The notes below the pieces were generated by a model. That model was not told the DNA's origin. It saw only the letters and a program-made list of their open reading frames with translations, and searched no databases. DNA of 64,000 nt from Pukyongia salina. GTDB lineage: Bacteria; Bacteroidota; Bacteroidia; Flavobacteriales; Flavobacteriaceae. Positions 38,336 to 45,939 of the stretch are shown piece by piece (positions within the stretch are counted from its first letter, which is position 1; each line of letters opens with the position of its first letter). Location of the stretch: the NCBI RefSeq assembly GCF_002966125.1, contig NZ_CP027062.1, forward strand, positions 1,860,001 through 1,924,000, written 5' to 3'. The translations under genes were made by a program, and so were the position numbers.

Positions 38336-40369
38336 ATGAGCAGCAACACAGAATTTGATAACATTTCGTTCGATCTGCCTAAAAATCAATCCAATGTAAT
38401 AAAGGTTATTGGAGTTGGGGGAGGCGGTAGTAACGCTATCAACCACATGTTTAGTCAGGGGATCAAAGGAGTGGATTTCGTGATTTGCAACACAGATTCC
38501 CAAGCCCTGGAGAATAGTCCGGTTCCCATAAAGATCCAATTAGGAGTTTCCCTAACGGAGGGCCTGGGTGCCGGAGCTAATCCTAAGATAGGAGAACAGT
38601 CTGCGGTAGAGAGTATGGAAGAGATCAAAAATATGCTCACCATTAATACCAAGATGATCTTTATTACTGCAGGAATGGGTGGAGGAACCGGTACGGGAGC
38701 TGCTCCAATCATCGCAAAGATGGCTAAGGAGATGGATATCCTTACCGTAGGGATTGTAACCATCCCGTTCCAGTTTGAAGGTAAGATAAGGAACGATCAG
38801 GCGCAGATAGGAGTTGAGAATTTACGACAGAATGTGGATTCCCTTATCGTGATCAATAATAACAAACTTCGTGAAGTATATGGAAATCTGGGCTTTAAAG
38901 CCGGATTTTCAAAAGCTGATGAAGTGTTGGCAACCGCAGCCAGGGGGATAGCGGAAGTGATCACCCATCACTATACACAGAACATTGACCTTAGAGATGC
39001 AAAGACCGTTCTTGCCAACAGTGGAACTGCAATTATGGGAAGTGCCAGTGCAACTGGAGCGAACAGAGCCGGAGAGGCCATCACTAAAGCACTGGATTCT
39101 CCGTTGCTTAATGATAACAAGATCAAAGGGGCAAAAAATGTATTGCTACTTATAGTTTCGGGCAGTGAGGAGATCACTATAGATGAAATAGGTGAGATTA
39201 GTGATTATATCCAGGATGAAGCAGGCCACAGCGCCAATATCATTATGGGAGTTGGAGAAGATGAGTCTTTAGATGGAGCGATAGCCATCACGGTAATTGC
39301 TACTGGCTTTAATGCAGAACAGCAGGATGAGATCGTGAACACAGAGACAAAGAAAATAATCCATACCCTGGAGGACGAACAGAAGGCAGAACATGTGTTA
39401 ACGCCAAAACCAACTGCTTCACCCGTTGAGATTCCGGTTATGGAAAAGGCCGCAAAAAGCAAGGTGGAATCGGCTCCGGTGATCCGTCATACCTTATTTG
39501 AGGAAGAAGAGGTAGAAGACCAAGTTGTAAAAAAGCCGGAAGCGACTAAGCGTGAAACAAAAGAATTACCTTTTGAAGATTACATTGAAACCTCCGAGCT
39601 AATAAAAAATATAGAGGTGAATTATCAGGAGATCGATATTCATCATTTGATGGAATTTGAACAGGTCATTATCAACGAGATCGATGTAAATGATTTCGTG
39701 ATCGTGGAAGAGAAGGAGGAATTACGAGTTACTTCGGAAGTAAAATCGGTTCCTGAAAATAATACCGAAAAAGAGGAGGACCAGATGCTAATGTTCGATC
39801 TTCCTGCATTTGAGACGGAGGAAACTTCAGAAAAACCAAAAAAGAAAGAACCAGAGTTCGAGGTTGCAACCTCAAGTGTGGAAGAGATCGAAGTGAAGGA
39901 TGCCATTGAAGTTGTTCCAGTTACTGAAATTTCAGACGAAGGAGTTAAGCGCTACAGTCTGGACGATTACCAGGAAATGGAGACTATGCTTAACGAAGCA
40001 AAACCATCCGCTGGTGAAGAAGAGGATGAGGAAGTTGCATTTTCAACAAGAACTGAAGAAGATGTGGAAACCGAAGAGGCCCCTGATGACGAACCGGCAG
40101 ATCCATTGAATACACCTATTTCCAAGCTTTTGAAGGACAGAACCGAAGAGCGGAAGAAGATGATGAAAGAATTCAATTACAAATTCAGGAATAGTGCTTC
40201 TAAGATAGAAGATATTGAAAAGCAACCGGCATATAAGCGTATGGGGATCGATCTGGATGAGACCGAAAGTTCTGAAGATACCAATATCTCAAGAACCTCG
40301 GTAAATACAGACGACGATAATATCGAACTACGTTCAAATAACTCATTCCTTCATGATAATGTAGATTAA
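38336..40369 (+). CDS. ftsZ: Cell division GTPase FtsZ with long C-terminal extension
   Basis: A 677-residue FtsZ. The tubulin-like core (about 15-330) has VIGVGGGGSNAINHM, the G-box GGGTGTGAAPIIAKMAKEMD and the T7 loop NIDLRDAKTVLANSGTAIMG. The core is followed by about 340 residues rich in Glu, Asp, Ser and Thr, roughly as long as the core. A likely C-terminal tail motif, IEKQPAYKRMGIDLDE, lies about 50 residues from the end instead of at the end, resembling the D-x-PAFLR-type peptide that binds FtsA. Long linkers are known in Bacteroidota. Followed by a terminator closing the dcw operon. Confidence 0.93.
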   Translation: MSSNTEFDNISFDLPKNQSNVIKVIGVGGGGSNAINHMFSQGIKGVDFVICNTDSQALENSPVPIKIQLGVSLTEGLGAGANPKIGEQSAVESMEEIKNMLTINTKMIFITAGMGGGTGTGAAPIIAKMAKEMDILTVGIVTIPFQFEGKIRNDQAQIGVENLRQNVDSLIVINNNKLREVYGNLGFKAGFSKADEVLATAARGIAEVITHHYTQNIDLRDAKTVLANSGTAIMGSASATGANRAGEAITKALDSPLLNDNKIKGAKNVLLLIVSGSEEITIDEIGEISDYIQDEAGHSANIIMGVGEDESLDGAIAITVIATGFNAEQQDEIVNTETKKIIHTLEDEQKAEHVLTPKPTASPVEIPVMEKAAKSKVESAPVIRHTLFEEEEVEDQVVKKPEATKRETKELPFEDYIETSELIKNIEVNYQEIDIHHLMEFEQVIINEIDVNDFVIVEEKEELRVTSEVKSVPENNTEKEEDQMLMFDLPAFETEETSEKPKKKEPEFEVATSSVEEIEVKDAIEVVPVTEISDEGVKRYSLDDYQEMETMLNEAKPSAGEEEDEEVAFSTRTEEDVETEEAPDDEPADPLNTPISKLLKDRTEERKKMMKEFNYKFRNSASKIEDIEKQPAYKRMGIDLDETESSEDTNISRTSVNTDDDNIELRSNNSFLHDNVD

Positions 40370-40397
40370 TTGTTTAAATTAAATCGTTGCAGATTTG

Positions 40398-40440
40398 GCC
40401 CGTATGAATTTTATATGCATACGGGTCTTTTCTTTTTCGA
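40398..40440 (+). terminator. Terminator of the dcw operon
   Basis: A 9-bp stem GCCCGTATG / CATACGGGT with an 11-nt loop, followed by a T-rich tail (TCTTTTCTTTTT), 28 bp after the ftsZ stop. Confidence 0.85.
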
Positions 40441-40485
40441 ATGTTAATTATTATGTATCTTCGCGGTCTGATTTAGCGAGAAGAA

Positions 40486-40935
40486 ATGAGTTTACAAGAA
40501 CAGATAATGGATGCGATGAAAGTCGCCATGAAAGATAAGAACCAGGTTGCTTTACAGGCATTGAGATCGGTGAAATCTGCTATCTTATTAGCTCAGACAG
40601 AGACGGGTGCTAAGGGAGAGCTCTCTGAAGATGAGGAGATCAAGATATTACAAAAATTAGTAAAGCAACGTAAGGACAGTGCATCCATCTACACCCAACA
40701 GGGGAGGGAGGATCTGGCTGCGCCGGAAATAGCCGAGGCAGAAGTTATCGAACAATTTTTACCCGAGCAGATGAGTGATGAGGAAGTGGCGGCAGTTGTT
40801 GAAGAAATAATAAGAAAAACCGGAGCAGATTCCATGAAGGATATGGGAAAAGTGATGGGTATGGCAAATAAAGAGTTAGCAGGTCGCGCAGACGGCAAGA
40901 CCATCTCTTCCCTTGTAAAAGCAAGGTTGTCTTAA
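40486..40935 (+). CDS. GatB/YqeY domain protein
   Basis: A 149-residue YqeY-type protein (MSLQEQIMDAMKVAMKDKNQVALQALRSVKSAI; LQKLVKQRKDSASIYTQQGREDLA; IEQFLPEQMSDEEVAAVVEE). It resembles the C-terminal helical domain of GatB, which binds tRNA, but its own function is not established. It sits immediately upstream of tRNA-Arg. Confidence 0.9.
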   Translation: MSLQEQIMDAMKVAMKDKNQVALQALRSVKSAILLAQTETGAKGELSEDEEIKILQKLVKQRKDSASIYTQQGREDLAAPEIAEAEVIEQFLPEQMSDEEVAAVVEEIIRKTGADSMKDMGKVMGMANKELAGRADGKTISSLVKARLS

Positions 40936-40945
40936 AATAAGTATT

Positions 40946-41019
40946 GGCCCCGTAGTTCAACTGGATAGAATATCAGATTTCGGCTCTGAGGGTTGGGGGT
41001 TCGAATCCTCCCGGGGTCA
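40946..41019 (+). tRNA. tRNA-Arg(UCG)
   Basis: A complete cloverleaf: acceptor GGCCCCG / CGGGGTC, D stem GTTC / GAAT, anticodon stem TCAGA / TCTGA with loop TTTCGGC (anticodon TCG, reading CGA), 5-nt variable loop, T stem GGGGG / CCTCC with TTCGAAT, discriminator A at 41019. CCA is not encoded. The 3' 14 bases lie within the att repeat of an integrative element, which restores the gene end. Confidence 0.93.
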
Positions 41020-41025
41020 CTACAA
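41006..41025 (+). repeat. attL: 20-bp direct repeat
   Basis: TCCTCCCGGGGTCACTACAA, overlapping the tRNA-Arg T-arm and acceptor stem. An identical copy is at 45917-45936; the bases just outside differ on both sides, so the repeat is exactly 20 bp. Confidence 0.92.
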
Positions 41026-41026
41026 T

Positions 41027-41065
41027 AAAAATAACTTTTTGTTTTACAAGGAGTTATTTTTTTTT
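41027..41065 (+). terminator. Element-borne terminator after tRNA-Arg
   Basis: A stem AAAAATAACT / AGTTATTTTT with a 15-nt loop and a run of nine T, starting two bases inside the element. It would end the tRNA transcript in place of the displaced native terminator at 45940-45970. Confidence 0.75.
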
Positions 41066-41088
41066 GTATCCATAATTGTATCCATAAT
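41065..41088 (+). repeat. Left arm-site repeats, 2 x 12 bp
   Basis: Two perfect tandem copies of TGTATCCATAAT, about 40 bp inside attL. The same sequence recurs near the right end (45790-45801) in the same orientation, as expected for arm-type binding sites of a tyrosine recombinase. Confidence 0.75.
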
Positions 41089-41212
41089 ATCCTTTAACTT
41101 CGTGGATTACGTGAAACCGTATGGTTTTTATGAGATATATTTTTATCATGTCAATTCATAAGTCGATTATGAATCCTTCATCTTATGTTTGAATATAAAA
41201 TTATTTATTAAA

Positions 41213-42124
41213 ATGAGATTTTCTAGTTTAGTTCTTTTCCTGTTTGTAACAATAGTTGCCCATTCTCAAAAAGTTGAAACCGTTTTTGTGCGTAATGGCA
41301 ATATTAGTAATCAACCATCAATTATGTCATTTCACAAATGCGAGAAATTTAAAAAGAGGCACAAAGTTTATGTTCTAGAATATGCTGCGGAGAATTGGTG
41401 GAAAATAGAATATAAGGGTTGTATTGGGTATGTCCAGGAACCGTTTTTGAATATCAATGAAAGTATTTTAAATATCAAGAAAAGAGTCAAACTACAGGCG
41501 GAAAAAAATCGTCAATTGGCAATTCAAAAAAGATTGGAACGAGAAAGGATAGAGGATTCTTTGCTTTTAGCAAAAGTGAATGCTGATAAAGCAAGAAAAG
41601 ATAGTATTAGAAAGCAAGAAAATTTGGCTCGAGAAAAAAGAATGGAAGAAAGACGGATTAAGGAGGCAAAGGAAAAGGAAAACTATATAGATAGTTGTTC
41701 TATAACAATTGATGAGATAGATGAATTTTCAGGAAAACGTAGACTACAAACTAAGAAATATTACATAGATGAATATCCAAAATATAGACTAGGTGAATTA
41801 GGCGTAACGTTGAAGAGGTACGGAAATGCGAAATATATTTATATATGGACTTCATCTGATTTAGGGTGCGTTAGTCCATATTCGCATAATAGATCAACCG
41901 CAAAGTTCAAATTGGAAAATGGGGATATAATTACTTTTTATCATAGGGGTGACATAGATTGTGGAAGATTTGAACTTGTTGCCACAATTACTTCTAATGA
42001 AATTGCCAGGCTTAAAAGGTCACCAATAAAAACAGTTCGACTTAATGGAACTGAATATTATAATGATTATACCGACCTGTTTTTCACAGAATTCTTTATA
42101 AAGAAGTTGGATTGTATAAAGTAA
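41213..42124 (+). CDS. Element cargo: secreted SH3-like protein with coiled coil
   Basis: A 303-residue exported protein: signal peptide (1-19, MRFSSLVLFLFVTIVAHSQ), then an SH3-like module (about 20-83; VFVRNGNIS, KVYVLEYAAENWWKIEYKGCIGYVQEPFL), then about 75 residues of Arg/Lys/Glu-rich coiled coil (about 90-160), then a C-terminal domain of unknown type (IDSCSITIDEIDEFSGKRRLQTKKYYI ... ). Start at ATG 41213 rather than an upstream TTG, because the signal peptide begins there. It is the only gene of the element on the plus strand and is AT-rich. No known counter-defence or toxin motif was seen. Confidence 0.65.
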   Translation: MRFSSLVLFLFVTIVAHSQKVETVFVRNGNISNQPSIMSFHKCEKFKKRHKVYVLEYAAENWWKIEYKGCIGYVQEPFLNINESILNIKKRVKLQAEKNRQLAIQKRLERERIEDSLLLAKVNADKARKDSIRKQENLAREKRMEERRIKEAKEKENYIDSCSITIDEIDEFSGKRRLQTKKYYIDEYPKYRLGELGVTLKRYGNAKYIYIWTSSDLGCVSPYSHNRSTAKFKLENGDIITFYHRGDIDCGRFELVATITSNEIARLKRSPIKTVRLNGTEYYNDYTDLFFTEFFIKKLDCIK

Positions 42125-42141
42125 CTTTAAAGGATCAACCT

Positions 42142-42816
42142 CTATTTCTTTAATTCGCCGTTCAATTCTTGCGCCATAAAAGATTCGATTCTAAGAATCA
42201 ACTCTTCAGGAAATTTTTCTATTTGTTCTTGGGTTATCCTAAGACCATTTATTTGAATATAGTTATTTACTATGGTTGGAGCATTATGTTTTGCGGCACC
42301 GGTCATTTCTATAAAAGATTTTAAGGCCGTTGCATTATCTTCTTGAATACCTATGAGATAAAGTTTAGATAGTGCATGAGAAGCCATGTATTCAAGTTTT
42401 CCTTTTACTAGTTTATTAAAGTCAGTATGTAAACCAGAAGTAAGGTGATTGTAAATTGTTTTACGTGATAAGCCAGTTTCATTCGAAATACTTTGAATGG
42501 TGGGGAAACATCGATTTTGTATTATATAATTATGAATGCAAGAGGTAATGATGCTGTGATTAGTTTCATACGTGATATTCCTCAGTTGCGTTTCTAATTC
42601 TGGTTTATCCTTATATCTATAACATTCTGCAACCATCTCAAAAATTTCATTTTCTTTCCCTTGTTTTTTGGCGAATGTTTCGGCATATCTATTTTGAAGA
42701 CTTTCTAATAGTATTCCGTAATCGTCAGGATTTGAATTTAAGTATTCACGAACTTCACTTGGTTTTTTTAAGTGATCAAATTCTGTTAACTTTTGTTTAC
42801 TTTTTTTCTTAGTCAT
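42142..42816 (-). CDS. HTH protein resembling phage terminase small subunit (phBC6A51-like)
   Basis: A 224-residue basic-N-terminus protein with a central helix-turn-helix (about 105-130: PTIQSISNETGLSRKTIYNHLTSG). It is followed by an alpha-helical segment (HALSKLYLIGIQEDNATALKSFIEMTGAAK) that resembles the repeat-like helical region of terminase-small-subunit/phBC6A51 proteins. The C terminus (QINGLRITQEQIEKFPEELILRIESFM) could mediate oligomerisation. On a satellite-like element such a protein could recognise DNA for packaging or act as a regulator; the family assignment is by eye and tentative. Confidence 0.55.
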   Translation of the reverse strand: MTKKKSKQKLTEFDHLKKPSEVREYLNSNPDDYGILLESLQNRYAETFAKKQGKENEIFEMVAECYRYKDKPELETQLRNITYETNHSIITSCIHNYIIQNRCFPTIQSISNETGLSRKTIYNHLTSGLHTDFNKLVKGKLEYMASHALSKLYLIGIQEDNATALKSFIEMTGAAKHNAPTIVNNYIQINGLRITQEQIEKFPEELILRIESFMAQELNGELKK

Positions 42817-43230
42817 TTTGTTGTTTCTACATTAGATTAATTCTCTATATCTATCTTCTCTTGAGGTTAAGAGGCTTTGCAATGAGCACAGGAAACCCTA
42901 AGGGAGTCCCTGTGCCTGTGCTTAATGTTTGACTTACCTACTTACTCCGTCGGCCTGTCGGCTCATTATTCACACTCCGACCACTTTCAATAGGGGCAAC
43001 TCCCGCCCTAATCTATTGCCTGTGCTGGCTGGTCGGCCCAGGATAACCTGGTGTCACGCCATGTGGCTCTGCACTACTTTGTAACCACTTTTAATTTGTT
43101 CGACCCAAACAGAGATTTTTTGACCGATAAAATCGAACTTTTTTATTATCTTTAACACGTAAGGCGTGATTTCCTTACAGTCGTTAAACCGTCTCAGAGG
43201 GTATGCACCGAAAGACGGTTTATTTATTTC
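42817..43230. other. GC-rich noncoding region of the element
   Basis: About 410 bp without a credible gene. It contains an inverted repeat GCACAGG / CCTGTGC near 42886-42915, repeated CCTGTGC and GTCGGCC words, and a perfect 10-bp inverted repeat TAAACCGTCT / AGACGGTTTA (43185-43194 / 43213-43222). It also has a 20-bp stretch (43167-43186) nearly identical to the integrase start region (45737-45757). Richer in G+C than the rest of the element. Possible structured RNA, origin or regulatory region; not resolved. Confidence 0.5.
43185..43222. repeat. Perfect 10-bp inverted repeat downstream of the 43231-43614 gene
   Basis: TAAACCGTCT and AGACGGTTTA separated by 18 bases, just beyond the stop of the minus-strand gene. 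It could be a weak terminator for that transcript; the T-tract is short (TTTAA on the minus strand). Confidence 0.6.
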
Positions 43231-43614
43231 CTAAATCTTTGTAATCCTAGATGCAATTAGTCTGGGATGTGATCGTTTATCCCATGGATAGAAGTCTAAT
43301 CTTATGGTGATATCAAGACGATCAAAAGAACGTGCCACAATTATGGTGTGAGACTTTTGGATGAGGTCACCAAAATAAACTTCTCCTGATAAAGGTGTTT
43401 TAAACAACCCAGTAGAAGCACGTCGATGAAACCTTCTTCCGTCATGTTCATGTAACCAAAATTCAGGACGAGATCTATTAGCATACCCTCTGTCCGATGA
43501 AATTCTGATATAGTCCCTTATGTAATTTTTTGGATCTCCACTTTCTATGTGATAATGCTTAGAAGTCTTACTACGTTTTTCCGTGATTTCCCTATAAACC
43601 AGTCGTATCGTCAT
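43231..43614 (-). CDS. Element hypothetical protein
   Basis: A 127-residue basic protein, predicted beta-rich, with no recognised domain. It begins MTIRLVYREITEKRSKTSKHY and contains many Arg/His residues (HEHDGRRFHRRAST). Its start overlaps the stop of the upstream excisionase-like gene by one base, so it is likely co-translated with it and may act in the same step or in replication. Not recognised. Confidence 0.55.
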   Translation of the reverse strand: MTIRLVYREITEKRSKTSKHYHIESGDPKNYIRDYIRISSDRGYANRSRPEFWLHEHDGRRFHRRASTGLFKTPLSGEVYFGDLIQKSHTIIVARSFDRLDITIRLDFYPWDKRSHPRLIASRITKI

Positions 43615-43814
43615 TATACTTTGATTAATGCGGCTTCAACTTCAGCCAGTTTAAACAATATTTTTCCTCCGATCTTATACCCCTGGAGTATACCTAGTCT
43701 GCGATACTTGTCTACTGTAGATGGTGCACTTTTGATTAGTTTTGCGCACTCTGGTTTGGTAAGATACTTGTTAGTGATTTCGAGGCTATTCGCCCTCTTA
43801 TTATTTACTTCCAT
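43614..43814 (-). CDS. Excisionase-like helix-turn-helix protein
   Basis: A 66-residue protein with the MerR/excisionase-type winged HTH: YLTKPECAKLIKSAPSTVDKYRRLGILQGYKIGGKILFKLAEVEAAL. Such small proteins help the integrase excise Bacteroidota elements. Its position between two element genes and two genes away from the recombinase supports that role. Confidence 0.75.
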   Translation of the reverse strand: MEVNNKRANSLEITNKYLTKPECAKLIKSAPSTVDKYRRLGILQGYKIGGKILFKLAEVEAALIKV

Positions 43815-43911
43815 TGTACTGTATATTAATTCAGTACAAACGTAAATAAGGTGTTGAAGATGGAAAGGAGACCTTTAGGGTACCTCCCCTGTTAAAGTTT
43901 TGATTTTTTAT

Positions 43912-44478
43912 TTAACTTTTCAGAAAAATATCGTGAAAAGATGTTTTTAGTCTGTCTATAAATAAGGTATTATGGCGTTCTTTAACTTTTGCACTTATTT
44001 TGTCTCCATCAATTTTCTCGCCTATCATTAGACCAAATATCTCGTACATGGTTTTTAGATTGACATTTAGGCAACTTGCAGAATCTAGAGCACGGATTAA
44101 CTCAACGGTTTCGGTTTTTGTCATTTTGAGACAACCGTTAATACCTAGTTGTAATGGTTGTACATTTTCATCCTTAATTTTTGCTAATTCACTTTTTAAG
44201 AAATCTATTTTTCGTTGCTGCATATTTGCAAATTTATGTGGATGACCAATCTCATTTTCAGCATCTTGAATTTCCTTTGCTCTTATCGGTCCAACTTCGG
44301 ACCCTTCCTCCCCGAGAAGAGTATATAAGTAGACTTCCTCTAATCGATTCAATAGATTCATTATAAATTCATAACGGTCTCCATAATATTCATTAATATA
44401 CCTCTGTAGTTCAAATTCAAACTTCTGTGGATACTCCTGGGGTGTTAATGTTAACGGTAGATCTGGTGTATAAAACAT
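43912..44478 (-). CDS. RteC-like protein
   Basis: A 188-residue helical protein. The C-terminal part (KMTKTETVELIRALDSASCLNVNLKTMYEIFGLMIGEKI ... KERHNTLFIDRLKTSFHDIFL) follows the pattern of the RteC C-terminal domain, a regulator of excision genes in CTnDOT-type elements. RteC of CTnDOT is part of a cascade controlling excision; here no RteA/B two-component genes are present. Start at ATG 44478, two bases after the integrase stop; a TTG two codons earlier would overlap that stop. Confidence 0.6.
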   Translation of the reverse strand: MFYTPDLPLTLTPQEYPQKFEFELQRYINEYYGDRYEFIMNLLNRLEEVYLYTLLGEEGSEVGPIRAKEIQDAENEIGHPHKFANMQQRKIDFLKSELAKIKDENVQPLQLGINGCLKMTKTETVELIRALDSASCLNVNLKTMYEIFGLMIGEKIDGDKISAKVKERHNTLFIDRLKTSFHDIFLKS

Positions 44479-44480
44479 GA

Positions 44481-45746
44481 TCAATTGGTTTTACTTACTA
44501 ATATAAGGGGTGAATGTTCGAGTGCCTTTACTTGTCGGGCGATTTCTATATAAGTATCATCATCATCTTCTTCTCCAATGTAGTCAAGCAATTGTCGTTC
44601 GGTTTTATGCCCGGTTATCTTTTTTATATACCCAGTAGAAAGTTTTCCGAAGTAATTAGTTGCTAAGGATCTTCTGCCTATATGACTGCTAACGGCTTTC
44701 CATTTCGGAACAGTTAAAACTTCATAACGATTAGTCTTCGGATTTCTTAGGTTGGCCTCAACCATTTCATCTAGACCGGCAATCTTACAAACCTTCTTAA
44801 TTAGCCTGTTATAGATTACTTCATTACTAGATTTATTATCTGCAACCATAGGAGGAAATTCACCACCATAACGGCTTAAAATACGTTCTATGGTTGTGTT
44901 AATTGGGATTTTAACTTGTTTGCTCGTCTTACTTTGTTTTATCTTAATAAATCGATGACCTTCGACAGTTATGATTTTCTTTTTTGAAAACGTAAACAAG
45001 TCTCCCACTCTTTGTCCAGTCCAACATGAAATAAGTAACCAGTCACGTGCAATCTCCAGTCGTTGTGTAGGCATTTCTGTACGTTCAAGAGCAACAAGAT
45101 CAGACAAGTTTAGATAAACATGAGGAGGTTTATTAAAACTCAATTTTTTTGTAAGTTTCATGCTATCTGGATGCACGTCTATATCATTGTCGTAAGCATG
45201 AGTGCAAATAGTTTGCATAACTTTCAGAGTATTCACTTGGGTATTATGCGCATAACCTGATTGTTGAAGATGTTCGAGTAATTCCCGTCGGTATGACTTA
45301 TCTACCTTTGTTAACTGAACGTCACGAAATGCTAACAGTCTGTTTAATGTTGAATGTATTTTCTTTTCGGTAGTAGGTTTTAAGTTTGACATTCTTAGGT
45401 AAACAGGAACATATTCCGAGAAAGTCGTTGGGGTAGGATTAAGACTATTTCTTAACCATTTAGGATTAAGTTTTGGTTGTTGTTTGAAATAGGCGTTTGT
45501 GATGTTTGTTCGAAGATCCTCCAGGTTTTTATTCAAGGTATCCAAAGCCTCATTTTCTTTCCTTTTTTGGTGGGTATTGTGGTCTACAGAACGTGAAATC
45601 TTGTGTTTTTTGACTTTGCCACTCTCCCAATGATTGGGATTAACTTTGTAGGGTGTAGAGACTTTTACATCATGCACTTCGGTTCGTGCTCTCATGTAAA
45701 TTGTAGAGGGATTTGATTTTCCTCGGAGGTAAAATGTGATTTTCAT
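44481..45746 (-). CDS. Tyrosine recombinase/integrase
   Basis: A 421-residue phage-type integrase. It has an N-terminal arm-binding domain (1-95), a SAM-like core-binding domain (about 105-200) and a catalytic domain with R246 (WTGQRVGDL), a Lys near 273, H355-x-x-R358 (SHIGRRS), H380 (GHKT) and nucleophile Y389 (LLDYIGE). All catalytic residues are present, so it should be active. It lies next to the right attachment site, reading inward, typical of elements that insert in tRNA genes. Confidence 0.93.
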   Translation of the reverse strand: MKITFYLRGKSNPSTIYMRARTEVHDVKVSTPYKVNPNHWESGKVKKHKISRSVDHNTHQKRKENEALDTLNKNLEDLRTNITNAYFKQQPKLNPKWLRNSLNPTPTTFSEYVPVYLRMSNLKPTTEKKIHSTLNRLLAFRDVQLTKVDKSYRRELLEHLQQSGYAHNTQVNTLKVMQTICTHAYDNDIDVHPDSMKLTKKLSFNKPPHVYLNLSDLVALERTEMPTQRLEIARDWLLISCWTGQRVGDLFTFSKKKIITVEGHRFIKIKQSKTSKQVKIPINTTIERILSRYGGEFPPMVADNKSSNEVIYNRLIKKVCKIAGLDEMVEANLRNPKTNRYEVLTVPKWKAVSSHIGRRSLATNYFGKLSTGYIKKITGHKTERQLLDYIGEEDDDDTYIEIARQVKALEHSPLILVSKTN

Positions 45747-45777
45747 TACAGTCGTTTACTTTCTCAAAAATACAAAA

Positions 45778-45801
45778 TGTATCCAAATATGTATCCATAA
45801 T
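45778..45801 (+). repeat. Right arm-site repeats, 2 x 12 bp
   Basis: TGTATCCAAATA followed directly by TGTATCCATAAT, same orientation as the left copies at 41065-41088. They lie between the integrase start and attR, so may also affect integrase transcription. Confidence 0.72.
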
Positions 45802-45916
45802 TATAGTAAAATATGAAAAAATCTATTAGCATCGATTATCAATTAAACCAATAAAATTAGGTGTTTGTAGAATAAAATACAGGTAATAAGAGACCTCATC
45901 ATAGATAGTATTTTAG

Positions 45917-45936
45917 TCCTCCCGGGGTCACTACAA
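45917..45936 (+). repeat. attR: 20-bp direct repeat
   Basis: Identical to 41006-41025. Only the 3' 14 bases of tRNA-Arg and 6 bp beyond are present here, so this is the original chromosomal end of the tRNA gene. Confidence 0.92.
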
Positions 45937-45939
45937 GCA

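Larger units (their letters stand above)
41006..45936. mobile_element. 4.9-kb integrative element in tRNA-Arg
   Basis: Bounded by identical 20-bp direct repeats (41006-41025 and 45917-45936), the first being the 3' end of tRNA-Arg plus 6 bp. Contents: cargo gene (+), then on the minus strand a terminase-like HTH protein, a hypothetical, an excisionase-like HTH, an RteC-like protein and a tyrosine recombinase next to the right end. Tandem 12-bp repeats flank both ends inside the att sites. The DNA is visibly more AT-rich than the flanks, except for a GC-rich noncoding stretch at 42.9-43.1 kb. No conjugation, replication or capsid gene is recognisable, so movement would need excision plus a helper. 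Confidence 0.9.

Noticed and set aside
41006-45936. Element as a defence island
   Set aside because: No nuclease, helicase, toxin-antitoxin, reverse transcriptase or other known defence domain is visible. The single cargo protein is exported, which does not fit intracellular defence.
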